From: Rhea pennata
Taxonomy: Eukaryota > Chordata > Aves > Rheiformes > Rheidae
NCBI RefSeq assembly: GCF_028389875.1
Contig: NC_084677.1
Coordinates: 10,644,017 to 10,708,016 of the forward strand
Direction of reading: 5' to 3'
Length of the DNA: 64,000 nucleotides
Below the pieces are notes generated by a model. That model did no database searches and was not told where the DNA came from. It saw only the letters and a program-made list of their open reading frames with translations. Every line of letters starts with the position of its first letter. Position 1 is the first letter of the stretch. Below, in pieces: positions 41,101-53,800 of the stretch. The position numbers were made by a program, and so were the translations under genes.

Positions 41101-44100
41101 TTGTGTAATTAGTGTTACACAGTTTCTTTGTAGATAAATTACAAGTTAACCAAAAAAATGACTTTTTTTCCTGCTGTGCTATTTTAATTGATCAGTTTAC
41201 TTTATGCTTTGTATCAATTTTTGTTGTTATTGCTATGTGTATTGCAGTACCTCTTTTGTTGGAAACCAAATTCAAAGAAGTATCTCTTTAATCAGTATCT
41301 CTCAGCCTTTGAAAAGTATGCGCTGTGCTTTTGGGGACCAACATTATGATTTAATAACTTTTCTAAACTACTTCTCCACTACTTATGTCATTCTCCTACT
41401 AAGACTTTGGGCCCCAACAATTGCTCACGTAATCAGTGTGAGACTTTATGAAGTGCACAGCTGTGGTTTCGCATATGAACACAGTGCACTCGCAATTAAT
41501 AGGCATCGCCATTCTGAAATGTTTTAAGGTAGCAGGTGTGTGGAAAATACTATGAACTCAATTTCTAAAATGTGTATTTATTAACCACTCTCCCCTGAAG
41601 TTTAGACCCACAAACTATAGACACAAGTGTTTGGTCTATCTCAGCTCAGCTTTTGTTGAAATTAAGCCTATTCTCTTTCCTCCCTCATGTGCAACACAAT
41701 GGAATACTTCTGTTTTTCTGTAGTTCACTTTTATACAGGATTTATTGTTATTGAGGTGGGGTTTTTTTTCCCCCTCTTAGGAAATCTTTTATTTTGGACA
41801 CAATTATATTTGCATGTCATTTGTATTAATAATTTAGCATGTGGTGAGCTGTTGTGCAACAGTGACACCACTCTTAATGGACTTTATGAATGGTCTTTGC
41901 ATGTTTTGGTTTCCTGTAGTGAGATAACGTGTCCTTGAAAGTAACTAATAGTTTCTTTAAGACAGCTCAGTCTGTATCTCAAGAGGGAATGAATGCATTT
42001 CAAGTATATAATGAGAAGTACTGATATATTCATAACAGCATACTTAAATCTAGTCAGTTAAATGATGTCAAATAGTTGCTGATCCACTAAAACCAATGCA
42101 GCATGAAGTGCAATTTTCAGTGTGCAATTAATGCTACCGTTTGGCTAGGAGGTGGAAATCTTGCCTTGTGTGTAACCTTTATTTCATGCTGATTGGGGTT
42201 AGTTTAGAAGAGAATAGAACTAAAAGGTAATGTACCTGATCTGATAGCTCAGTCAGTAATGGGGCATGTGTGTGTGCATGGAATACCTCTTTAAATACTC
42301 CAGCTGTTGTTTGTAGTGATTTAATTCTTTTTAATTATTATTTTTAATTTCTGTAGGGAATTTAGCTATTGTGCGATGAGTTTTCATTTTAAGTATTTAA
42401 CTAAATTAAATTTTACAGGGCTTTTTGATAATAGGATATTGTCTCTAAGTTGTCAATGTATCTAATTTGGAAAAGGAGTAAAATTATCTGATGGAGTAGA
42501 GAAGGGGAATGGAAAAGATTGTTCTGTTATAAAGAGGAAGTCCAGATAATAACAGTAAATGGTTTACTGAGCTGAAGATTGCACTGACAGACTACCAAGA
42601 ACTGGAGAGCCATAGCTAATCTGCTTACAGCTGAGTTTGTGTTTTGCATCCTTCTCAATGCCAAGGTACAGCAATAGTAATCTGTTGGTGTTTGTGTCAA
42701 ATTGTTCCATTTTTCCACTAAGAAGTTAAAGCCCTGCCTACTGGGATTTGCCACATCACTAATTAAAGCATCTATGTGGCATCTTGTTGAACACCATTTT
42801 CATTTGCCTTGTGCCTTGGAGGTTACTCATCAAAATAGGATTGGAATTGCTGTTTTTCTTGGAATAGATGTTCTTTAATACAATGAAATTGAATTAGAAA
42901 CACGAATTTGTAGGCTCATGTAAAGGACATTATTAAACTGATTTAGTAAGCGACTGTTAGCATACAGATTTTTGATACAGGATGGTGAAGAATCTGAAAT
43001 GATTCAACTCATTGCGTGATTTGGAGATTAAGACTTAACAACCATTAACATACTTTTTTTTTAAAAAAAAAATGTTCAGCATATTCTGAAATTCAGTTTA
43101 TAATTTGACAGGCATGATTTTTCAGTGTGTATCTCGTGTTGCCTCTCAGTTGTACTGGTACAACTGCACAGTGAGCCAAAGTGAGTTGAAAATAACCTAT
43201 TCCAAAAAAAAAAAAGAAGCTGTTCTTATTTTGGATCATTTTCCCAATACAGTTTTGTAAAATCACAACTAGCAGGAGGAGGGGGCTATTTTAAGTTGTC
43301 ATTGCTGCCATTAAAAATGTTTTGAAAATTGCTTTCTTAGTTGCACAAGTACTGGAGAGTAGCCACTCTTGCGCAGATTTAGGGTGTAGTATTAGTGCAC
43401 ATCAAAACATCTCAAAACACCTTGCAGTCTGTAAGTTGCTTAGGCTTAAAATTTAGTATTACCACACTACTGATAGATAGAAATATTGGGGTGAATTGCT
43501 GCAAAAAATGTTGATCCTGTGGCAGCTTCTGAGGTCCAGCATTGGCAAAGGTTACTCTGTCTCTTCGCTGAACCTTCCAAAAGTGGCACCGTTTCTTTCT
43601 TTCCTCCTATTCCCTGCAGTGGTATCTAGAACAAATGCTTGAAAGAACTATACAGAAGGAATAAAGAAACAACATTAGCTTTCTAACATGTACTTGGATT
43701 GTATTAAACTTTTGGAGACCTTTTGGTTGCAGAATCTTATATTGGCCATTAGGAGATAAGAGACAAATGCTAAAGAAGTGGGCCAAAAGGAAAAAGAAAT
43801 CTGAGGTTTGACTAGATTCCCTTCCTGAATTCCAAAATAAAAATAAGTGAATAAATTGGTGTTTGCTGAAGGAGAATGGGGAGAAGACATTCCAAGCTAG
43901 TATGGCAGGTCTTCATCCAAATAGATGTCTATCCAGGTATGTTGTTCAAAAAGGATTAAACATGATTAATGTCTCCTCTTTGCTTCTGGCTCCCAAGTGG
44001 TGCTTTAAGTAAAACAAATCCTTAATTAAGCTTCGAACATTTTAGGTGATTTTGTCCTGAATACATAGCATGCATTTCTGGACGGCCTGTTAAAAGCACA

Positions 44101-44824
44101 CCTCAGGAAGTAGAGTATGGGATTTTACAGGTTGCATATGCTTTTCCCCCTACTGAATCTCTAAATGTGCTGTATAGAGGCAGTGGTGCCGACACAGAAT
44201 AATAAACTGCCATCAGCCACGCTTTCTGTCATAGGGAGTGCTTGGACTAAACTGAGATTAAATGCATGTTCCGTTGCGTCACTTTTCTGGGTTTTGAAAC
44301 AGGTAATGCTTTATTTTCACATTTTTCCTCCTTGTGGAAGTGCTGCTTTGCTTGTCAGAGAACAGACAGCATGATTGCAATCATTGGTCACCGCATTCAG
44401 CAGGTGGGTGAAGATGAAACAACTTTTTGACACTATATTTTGAGTAACATTTTTAAGGCTGTGAAATCTTTGTCTCACTTCAGAAATAACATACTGAGTG
44501 AATAATGTAATTCAACTGATTTTGAGTGACTGATTTCACCAAGACATTGTCAAAAAAAAAGTCTTTGTCCCCAGAACTAGGCAACACAGAGTTTTACTTT
44601 AACAAGTACAAATTTTAATTTTGAAGAATACAGTACTTAATATACTTTGAAATACTTATTGTTCTGCTCTTTAAATGTAGCTGAAATGCATTTTCCTCAG
44701 TAGATTGCAAAATGAATTTCTTTTTCTCCTTCACAGAAAGTTGCTTCTCCTTGAATGTTCTATAAATGTGCCAGGCTTCAGTCACACTTTGGACATGTAT
44801 GGTGTGGAGCATTTTAATAAGTAT

Positions 44825-44866
<42 letters not shown>

Positions 44867-47800
44867 TGGTTTAGTGTATATTCTCAGTGGTATTAGATAC
44901 CATTTTTATTAATAAAGATTCCTTTCTAATCCAAAAATATTTATAGATATGAGAAATATAAACAGAGAGAAGATGAAAGGTGGAATTTAGAGAAATAAGG
45001 TCCTGAAGAGGTTTTTTCAATTAATATTAAATCTGGAGATTTCTTAGCTCCCATTCATTGAGTTTTTTGTTATTCCTCTTTTCATCCTAGCCGATGGCTT
45101 TTCCATATGGCTTGAGGGAGGTGACACCTCTGTAAGCTTTTCAAACTAGTATTTCATCAGTGTCTGTTCTTACGTGGACTGTGTTGGATCAAAAGTCCAT
45201 CTAGCCCAGTGTCTTGTTTCTGAGAACTAAGGAAGCATGTAGGAAATAGTAGGTACAAAATGATGTTTTCCAGCTTTCAACTACCAGTGGACTGAATATT
45301 CAATAAAGGTTGCATGTTGGGCCATGGTATTTAACAGAACAGATGGACCAATCTTCTAGGAATTTAATTTTTTAACCGGTTTTTGCTTTTGGTCTTTGTA
45401 ACTTCGCATGATCGTGAGTTCCACAGTTGCATGCTACTTGGAAATCATCTTCGTTGGGGTTTTTTTTTTTTCATTGTGTTTAAATGCTGTTTGAGTGTTT
45501 CAGGGGATGCAGTTGATCAGCAGGTAATGTTGTGGAAAATTTCAGTTCTCGGTGCATTTTCTTCCTGCCACTTAAGAGATATTGGAGCTGGTAAATTCCT
45601 GACAAGTTTTAGTCAACTTAGTCTTATCTAAAATGGAAACAGCTCATACTGTAATGCCTTTCTTTAAGATAGGAAAACTAGGACTGTATTCAAGACATAA
45701 ATGCATAACTGCTATAAAAATGATACAGTGACACTTTATTTTTCTGTTACTGTCCTAATGATTCCTAATATTGCTTGGCTTTCTGACAGCTGTTGAGGAT
45801 GCAGTTTTCAGGAAACTGTCCATAATGACTCCAAGATCTTTCATGAGTGTAGACAGCTTATTTAGAACTTATCTGTCTGTAGTTATAGTACAGGTTATTT
45901 CTTTCCCCACATGCCTTACTAATATTAGAGTTCATCTGCTGCTCTGTTGGTCAGAATTAGGAGATCCTTTTGCTACTCCTTGCAGGCAGTTTCGAGAATA
46001 CTCTGCAAAGCTTGTCACCTCCCAGTTCACTGTTCTGCCCAGGTCCTTTTAAGAATATGTATCTTTCCATAAAGCCTTAAGGAATCTAGTAGTAGTTTCA
46101 TTTCACTGTGAAAACTATCATTTTATTCTCACTATTTCCTTCCCCCCGTCTTTTACGAGGTTAGGAATCCTCAGGAGGGCTTTCCCTATCTTTTGTCAAC
46201 TTAGTTTTTTAAGAGCCTTTTGTATGAGGTACATTAAAAGCTTATTTTTTATTTTTTAAAGATTTCCTTTTTAAAAAAAGTATTCATATTGCCTATATCA
46301 CTTTTAATCACAAACTTGTTGATTCATTGGAAAACTTCATAGGTTTCTAAGGAATGTTTTTTCTGTGCAAAAAAGATATTGACTCTTAAGTGAGGCATCA
46401 TTTATTGTGTCTGCTTGTTTGTGGTTTTTTATGGTTTCCATCACCACAGTGGAGAGAAACTATAGTTTTTATTTCAGTTTCCAATGTCATTAGTGGCGCT
46501 CTCTTTAAAGACTACTGTTCCTATTTCACCTTAAAGTCTTTAGAGATTACATGGAGTTTAGCAAGGTAAGTTGAGTTTTGTTGTTACTATTGACTACAGT
46601 TTAAGAATTAAAAATCTTGAATCCAGTGTCCTTGAACATCTCTGTTTTGATTTAGTTTTTCCCCTTCCACTTAAAGCTGCATACCTTTTTGTCTGGAAGT
46701 AGCAAGGCCTTGTTAATAAACAGATTTATAGGCAAGCACTTCCTAAAACTATAGGTCCACATTATTCTCTTTCTATCTATAGGTAATACAGAGTATGAAT
46801 AGACATAGTGTGTTCCAGTTCACCAAGTTCATTTTTGTTACTTCAAATAATTGTCTGTCATTTCTGGATTAAAAGTGATGTTTAGAGAGTTTAAAGATTC
46901 AGAATGTTCTGTAGATGAACAGCTCAAGGGCCGAACATGTTTCATAGATGTGGCAAAACTCTCACAATTACTTCGTCAGTGTTAAGAGTTCCAAATGTTT
47001 GCAGTGCTTGATCCTCAACTGAGTAATGTGTTAATGGCAACCCAGTGTGCTTTTTATAAATTATCTTTTTTATTATTATTATTAGAGTACAAGTTTTCAA
47101 CGATTTTGCTTCTGCATCCAACAGATGTTGGAAATTTAATGAAATATTAGAATATGCTCTTTGTAGAACAGTCGTAGGACACAAAAGTGATTTGGAATGC
47201 AGAAGACTGCAGATGGTTCCTGTTTTTGTTTTTTTTTGGGCGGACTTAGCCTTGTGTGATTGTATGTGACTAAATAGTTTGTGTGGGTAGGTTAAACTTC
47301 TTACTTCCTCTTGCCCTTTGGAAGTCCACTTCAGGAGCGTAATTGTTTTCCTAGCTCTAACAACTTTGTTTCTCCCTGTCTTTTGCTGGACTGAAATCTT
47401 TGGTTAGCACAGTTTAATGGACTATCGCAGATGCAGTGACTACAACTGTAAATTAAATTTTTATATACAAACTTTAATTTTTATATATGAAAATGTCTCT
47501 ATAAATCTGTGTACTCATACAGATAGATAGATATAATAAGTGTGTGTGTGCATATGTATATTTATATGTTTGTATGTATGTACTGTTATGAATACTAACA
47601 TAGGAAAACATCTACACACTGATTTCACTTGTTTTTTCTGTAGCAGAATATTATCAGAAGTGCTGACTTGGATGAGATTGTTGATTTTCCTAGCCTGAAG
47701 GTCAGCATGTATGCTTGGGGGAAAGACTTATAGCGTTGTGGTCAACTAAAATGAAGGAGCTGCTGGGAAAGGATAGATTTAGCGAAGCATGAAGTATGTC

Positions 47801-50800
47801 ATGTTCGGTGCACTGCACACGATATGAACAGTGTCTGGGAAGACTTTATCATGATGATTTGTCGTAATGAGAAGGCTGCTCTCCCCTTATCTAACCTAAC
47901 AGTGGCTCTCTTTAGAAGCAGAATCCTACTGGATTTGCCAAGGCAAATACAGGAAAAAGACATCCTTCACCAGAAAAAGCCTTTTTCAAAATTTTTTTTT
48001 TTTTTTTATTCAGCAAAAAGTGCATCATTATGTTTTAAGGTAGCTCTTTGTTAGAGACTTTATGGAAGCCAGGGAAGGGCAGTGCATCTGTTTGGCTTGA
48101 AGCATCTGTACAGTAATAACTTGATAAATAGATATTAATAGATAGAGAAAAAGCACAGTTACATAATCTCATAGTTATTGAGATTCAGAATTAAATACTG
48201 ATGCATATTTAATTCTTAAGAAAATAGTCAACACTTCTGTAAGTACCTATTTAGTGATGTCTTTCTCCAAACTCAAAACACCTGATGCATTCTCCAACAC
48301 TTCTCTATGAAAGAAGAGGGTGACAGTGTTTTGGGGACTGTTGAGTTTCTGAAAACTCTAATAAAATTTTTGTATTAATGTGAATTTACTTTGGTTTTGC
48401 TTCTAATGAAGCATATGTTTTCTAGGTGAATGTGCCGTTAGTGCTCCGGTGTAAGAACCATTTTGTGGTTGATACAGATTGGCCGAGCTAGGAATGGATG
48501 TCTTCTCAATTGCCAGTACACTGGATGTGCCAGAAGTAAAGCAAAATGTCCTTCTTTTTAAAATAGAAAATGCAACTGATTGATTGCTTTTACACCCTGT
48601 TGCATTTTTGCTTTGCCTTTCTGGGTTGTGGTGGACAGGGAGAACGAGGCAAAGAAAGAGAATGGAAAGGGAGGGGGCCATGAGCTGCCCTGCAATGACG
48701 AGCCAGATCTGGGGGCTGTGGGGCACCCTACGAAGGACAGCAGCTGGTGGAGACAGCAGGGAGGCAGCAGCCCTGGGGTGCAGTGCGGAGGGAAGAAAGG
48801 CATGGGAGCACCGAGGAGCTTGTTGCAGAAGGAGCTGGAAGTCATGGCGCATCATTCTTAAGGTGCTCAGCCAAGATGAGGAGAAGGCTCTTAACTCTCA
48901 GTAAGGGCAAGAGATTAAGAAGAGTAAATCGGATCAAATTGCAGTTATCTGTAGTGAAGACAAGAGGTTTTGTTTTTGTGTTAAGGTAAATGTTTTGAGT
49001 ATCTATGACTAATGTCTTTGGGGGCTAGGTAATTAAGCAGGTAGTTAATTAAGATGAGGTAGTTTGCAGCTCTTCTAATTCATTGTGAAGGTTAATTGCT
49101 GCACAGATCATTCCTGCACCAATAAGAAATAACTTCAGAAGGCAGGAATGTTCTCTGCACAGACATGGAAACTTTGGTATGCAGACGATTTTCTGGGACA
49201 CATTTTTTTTTCTGTTTGTCTGGTCACATGTTTTGATTATATGGTGATGTGAGGCATGTACTTTTTTTTTTTTCTATTGAGACAACTGTCGAAGTGATAG
49301 CAGTTCATTTACTTGTGCTAGAATTAACATCTGCTGCTGCTTGCCTTCCCTTAATAAAGCTCTGAGAATGATTACTTACCTTCCTTTGAGCTGGCTGTGT
49401 AAACTAATATGTTGTTTGAAATAAATAAGAAAACTTTCTTTCAACTTGAAATAAATTTGCAAGATAAAAGGGAATATGAGATTTGAGTGAAGAAGTATGC
49501 GGTTTAAGTACTGAAAAGTTCAGAAGATCTCAAATGCTTGTATGCTGAAAAGAAGTAAGAGTCAGAAGAATTACAATTTTTTTCCAAAGCATGTGTTTCA
49601 CTGGTATTCCTCATAAGCTTAAATTAGATATCAGCTTGTCCTGTATTTAGCAAACTTGCTTGGAGTCTCATGTGTTCAAATGAGTATTTCCTGAGCAAAT
49701 TGCGTTGCTAGAAATGACCCTGCATACTGTCAGTGGCATGTCCATCCCTACCTAATGCATCTTGTCTTTCTCCAGGAATTGTTTTGTTCCCTTTGCTGTA
49801 ATTTGACTTCTTAGCTTTAGCTTCTCTGTTCTTGTAAAATGAAGATGAGCCTATTATTAATTCTAAAAGTCATCTGAAGAATAAACAACTTGAATGAGAT
49901 TTAGATACTTAGATATTCTGAGAAGTAGCCAAAAAAGTGCAAAAGAATGTTCCTATCAGGAGTTTTTTTGTTACCATATGGGAACCTCCAGAGTAAAGGG
50001 AAAATATTATTGTTTTCATTGTGGATATTAACTTAAACAACAGAAAAACAGATATTCTGGTGTTATTTTTGTACAATTAGAAAGATGCATAATAATTATG
50101 AAAAATCTCCTAATAGCTATTTTTCCAAGGTCATAAATGCAGTTATGCATATGTTCATTTCCTGTGGTCTATTTGAAATAAACTCTAACCAATGATCAGA
50201 TCACAGCATGACTGCTATAGAAATTGGAGTGATAATACAGCAACTATATTTTGTTTTGTAGCTGATGCATTTTTCAAAGCTGCAGTGAGCCTTGTTCCTG
50301 AAGTGCCAAAAATGATCAATATAGATGGAAAGATGCGACCTTCTGAATCTTTTCTCCTGGAATTCCTCTGTAATTTTTTTTCCACATTATTAGTCGTTCC
50401 GGTAAGTTTTATGTGTGAATAGCAAATTTATATTTGTCTTTTCTGTTTTTAGAGTAGACCTGCTTTAATTTGGACTTTCCTTGTGTTTTGTTACATACCT
50501 ACTGTTTTGCGTTTGATGATGGTAGTACTCTTTATCATGCAGTGAGGCAAAGATGTCAGAAGTTCCTCGAGCATTACTCAGTCTGGAGAACGCTGCTTCG
50601 CAACTTTAGCAAAGGAATGCTGCACATTGAACCCAAACGCCTGTTAACAGATAGCTTTTGCTGAATCAAACGCTCTGTTTCATAGTCACCAAGAACTGCC
50701 TTGCCAGAAATATGAACTCCCAGATTGGTAGCCGGAAATGTCCCACTAGTGGTTGTGGATTGTGCAGGAAGTTTGTGATAAAATAGGGCCTTGAACTGGA

Positions 50801-53800
50801 ATCCTTTTGTCCCTAGGCTTAGCACTCTGAAATGTCCCTGCTATCACAAGAGTAAAATAAAGTATTTTGCAGACAATGTCATCTTGAAAAGGATATTGCA
50901 GTCAAGTTGCTGTTGATCAGCTAAATCCAAGTGGCTGTCCTCATGCAAGCTCTTAGCCTCCAGAGGTGCAAGGTCATGCATTTCTTTAGTATAGTTTTAC
51001 ATTATAATTAATCCATAGTAATTGAGGACTATCACGAAGGGAGCTTGTCATGCTTCTGCCCATGAGTTGATGTAATGGAAGACAGTTGTGTATTTTGGGG
51101 AGTGGGAGATGCAGTGGTTTAGTTTTCCATCAGCAAGCTGAACCAGTTTGCTCCCTGGCTGCAAAATCCTGAGCTGCAGTGCCAAGTAGGGTAGCAGAGC
51201 AAGCGTTCAGAGGCAGACACATTTTACAAAATATTACAATTCTACATCCTTCCAATTTTTAGCTAACTATTAAGTTTAAATGCAAATACGTGTTACTCTC
51301 CTTTGTGTATTTTTAAACTACTCCTGAAATGTGAGGAAAAAACATAAACTAATCTGAAAGATCTTAGATAAAGCTTTCATAAGCAAGGTATTTTGTTGAC
51401 CTTACAGAAAAAGAGAGGTCTCTGACTCACAAGACTGCACTTAGTGAAAACCTGACACTTGAAGATTTTACCTCCTTTTGTTAACAGCTCTGTCCTTACT
51501 GGAGAGGATTCTGCTTTCCTGGCAAGGGTTGGCCTGGTGTCATGGCTTTTGAGGAGGGATAAGGGAGAGAAGGAAGTTGGTTTTTTTCTTTCATTTTTCT
51601 TTGGCTAGGCTTGGAGAAGCAGCACAGTATTGCCATGCAAATCTTTCTGATTAGACCAGCCTATTCCCCTTCTCCCTGTGGAGGGGGGCCTCATAAGCCA
51701 TGCCTTTTCAGCAGCGTGGAAGTGCTATAATTATATTCCTTTCATATTAAGATTGTTGATCGTCTGTAACTTTGACTTCCCAGTGTAGGTGTTCTCCTGA
51801 AACTCGTAATTACATGAGTAATATACTTGTTTCTGTAGCTAGCAAATTATTTGAATAAAAAATTCTATATAGTGTGTGTAATTTTAGAGGCTTAGCTGTT
51901 AAGAAGCTGACAATTACTTTTGTATTATTCCCTCTGACTAGAAAACAAAGCATTTCAGAGTTTGTCTACTGAGGCTGCCTAGATCAAGTTTGTGATTATG
52001 GGTCAAATAGACATTTTAGAAGAAAGCTATAGCATGTTTTTAAAAGTGTGTACTGGAAGCATGCTGCAGAAAAGTAGTTGTCAGTTTTAATTACATTGTA
52101 GCTTTTACTGTTTATAGAGCCAGTACTGCAACTGAAAAATCTCAGACAAATCCTAATAATCCTATTTTTATTTCTTTTGACCTGTTTTCTATAGGACCAT
52201 CCAGAACAAGGAGTATTGTTTCTTGTGCGAGGACTACTAAATGTGATTCAGGATTATACTTGGGAGGATAACAGTGATGACAAAATCCGGATTTATACCA
52301 ATGTTTTGCATCTCCTGTCCGCAATGACTCAGGAAACATATATCTACCATGTAGATAAAGGTGATAAGTAAAGGTGATCCTGTGTTTGGATCCTGTGTTC
52401 TGCTGTGCAATTTGTGGAATTGCATCACAGCAGAATCTAGTTAATGAAGATAATGTTAGTCAAACTTAAAAAAATGGATCGTTTTCCTCTCCAAGTCTAT
52501 GTATTTTGTTTTTAAAATAATCACAGGAGTTGGCTGCCAAGCAGATACACAGTCTATTCTTTATGTAAATCTGTGAAGAGTGGCTTAATTAGCTTGTTCA
52601 TGGTGTTGATGCAGATACTTAGGACTATAGGCTTTTCAAGTGAATATCAGAACTTCATTCTATATATACGGAGGGGTTTTTCTTTTAGTCCAAATTATCA
52701 ACTTGATGTACACATATTTTTAATGCTTTATGTGCGTATATTAACAATTCAGATTCTCAGAGTATAAATCCCAGTATTCATTAAGCGACGTATTGGCTGC
52801 TTTGAAGGCAGGTTTTCAATTTTGGAAATTGTGATAGTATCTTAAAAAATAATAAAAAAAAAGTCCTCAGAATAGTTTTCCCTCCTTTCCTTTCACCCCC
52901 CCCCCCCCCAAAAAAAAGTACAGATTTTGCATTTTATTAAATGGCTATAGTATCTTGGTAAGAACATAATATTTTGATTGCTCAAGAATTTGATGGTTTG
53001 CCTCTTAATCATAGAGGGCTCACTATATTAAGCAGGGCTTTCAAAAGAAGGTAGGCTAAAATACATTCTAGAGGTCATCTGTTGAATAGTCTGTCAGAGT
53101 TACCAACTGTCTCTTGCAGTTAGCAACTTAGAAAATAGTTGTTAGCAGACCCATTAGTCTAAAGTAAATATCTACTTGTTCAAATTCTCTAAGGAAATGT
53201 GGTTTGGATTCTTTCTTTTTAATGAATAAAATAACCACATAACCCCAAGATGCAAGTTAATTTTAAATGCTTGAAGTCTGGTGGGATATTCAAATGGAAG
53301 GTGATGGGGAAGTACAAATTAGTAATTTTTCATCTGTAGTTGAGCAATGATTTTCTTTTATAGATGGACCATGTACCCTAACTATTTAAAATGAAGTTTT
53401 TTGGGGGAAAAGGGGATCGCTTTTTCTCTTATGTTCTATTGTTCACTTGGAATACTCTTGAGTTTATAAATTTTTGTAACTTTCTTCTTAGAAAAATGTT
53501 GTTGAAGTGGACATGCATATGTGGTGTTAAAATAAATGAAAGTATAAGTAAGTGAGGCCAAAACACTTGTTTAAAATTATGGTTAAATAAGCTCTAAAAA
53601 GTCACCAGCTCTCTCTTTCCAAAAAATCTTTAAAGTCTCTGAAATTGAAAATATACTTTCTGAATCTGTCTCTCCATGCCTTTGAGATAATCGAGGTTTT
53701 ATTTTAGAAAAAAAAATATGTATAATGCATTTTCATTTGAAAATCTTACACTGTGTGAAATATATTAACTGTTTGACCCAAACCTGCTCCCACAGAAGAC

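Larger units (their letters stand above)
38995..50261 (+). other. VPS35L: Intron 26 (11.3 kb)
   Basis: The largest intron of the gene. It contains a (TA)15 microsatellite at 44831-44860, a degraded minus-strand CR1/L3-like LINE at about 45150-46400, a mixed GATA/TG/TATG microsatellite at 47521-47582, and a GC-richer block at 48580-48900 with overlapping short open frames in both directions that match nothing I know. I see no RNA gene and no unannotated coding exon in frame with VPS35L. Confidence 0.9.

Noticed and set aside
45771-46052. 93-codon + strand open frame
   Set aside because: It is the antisense of a degraded LINE reverse transcriptase; the real coding sense was the minus strand.
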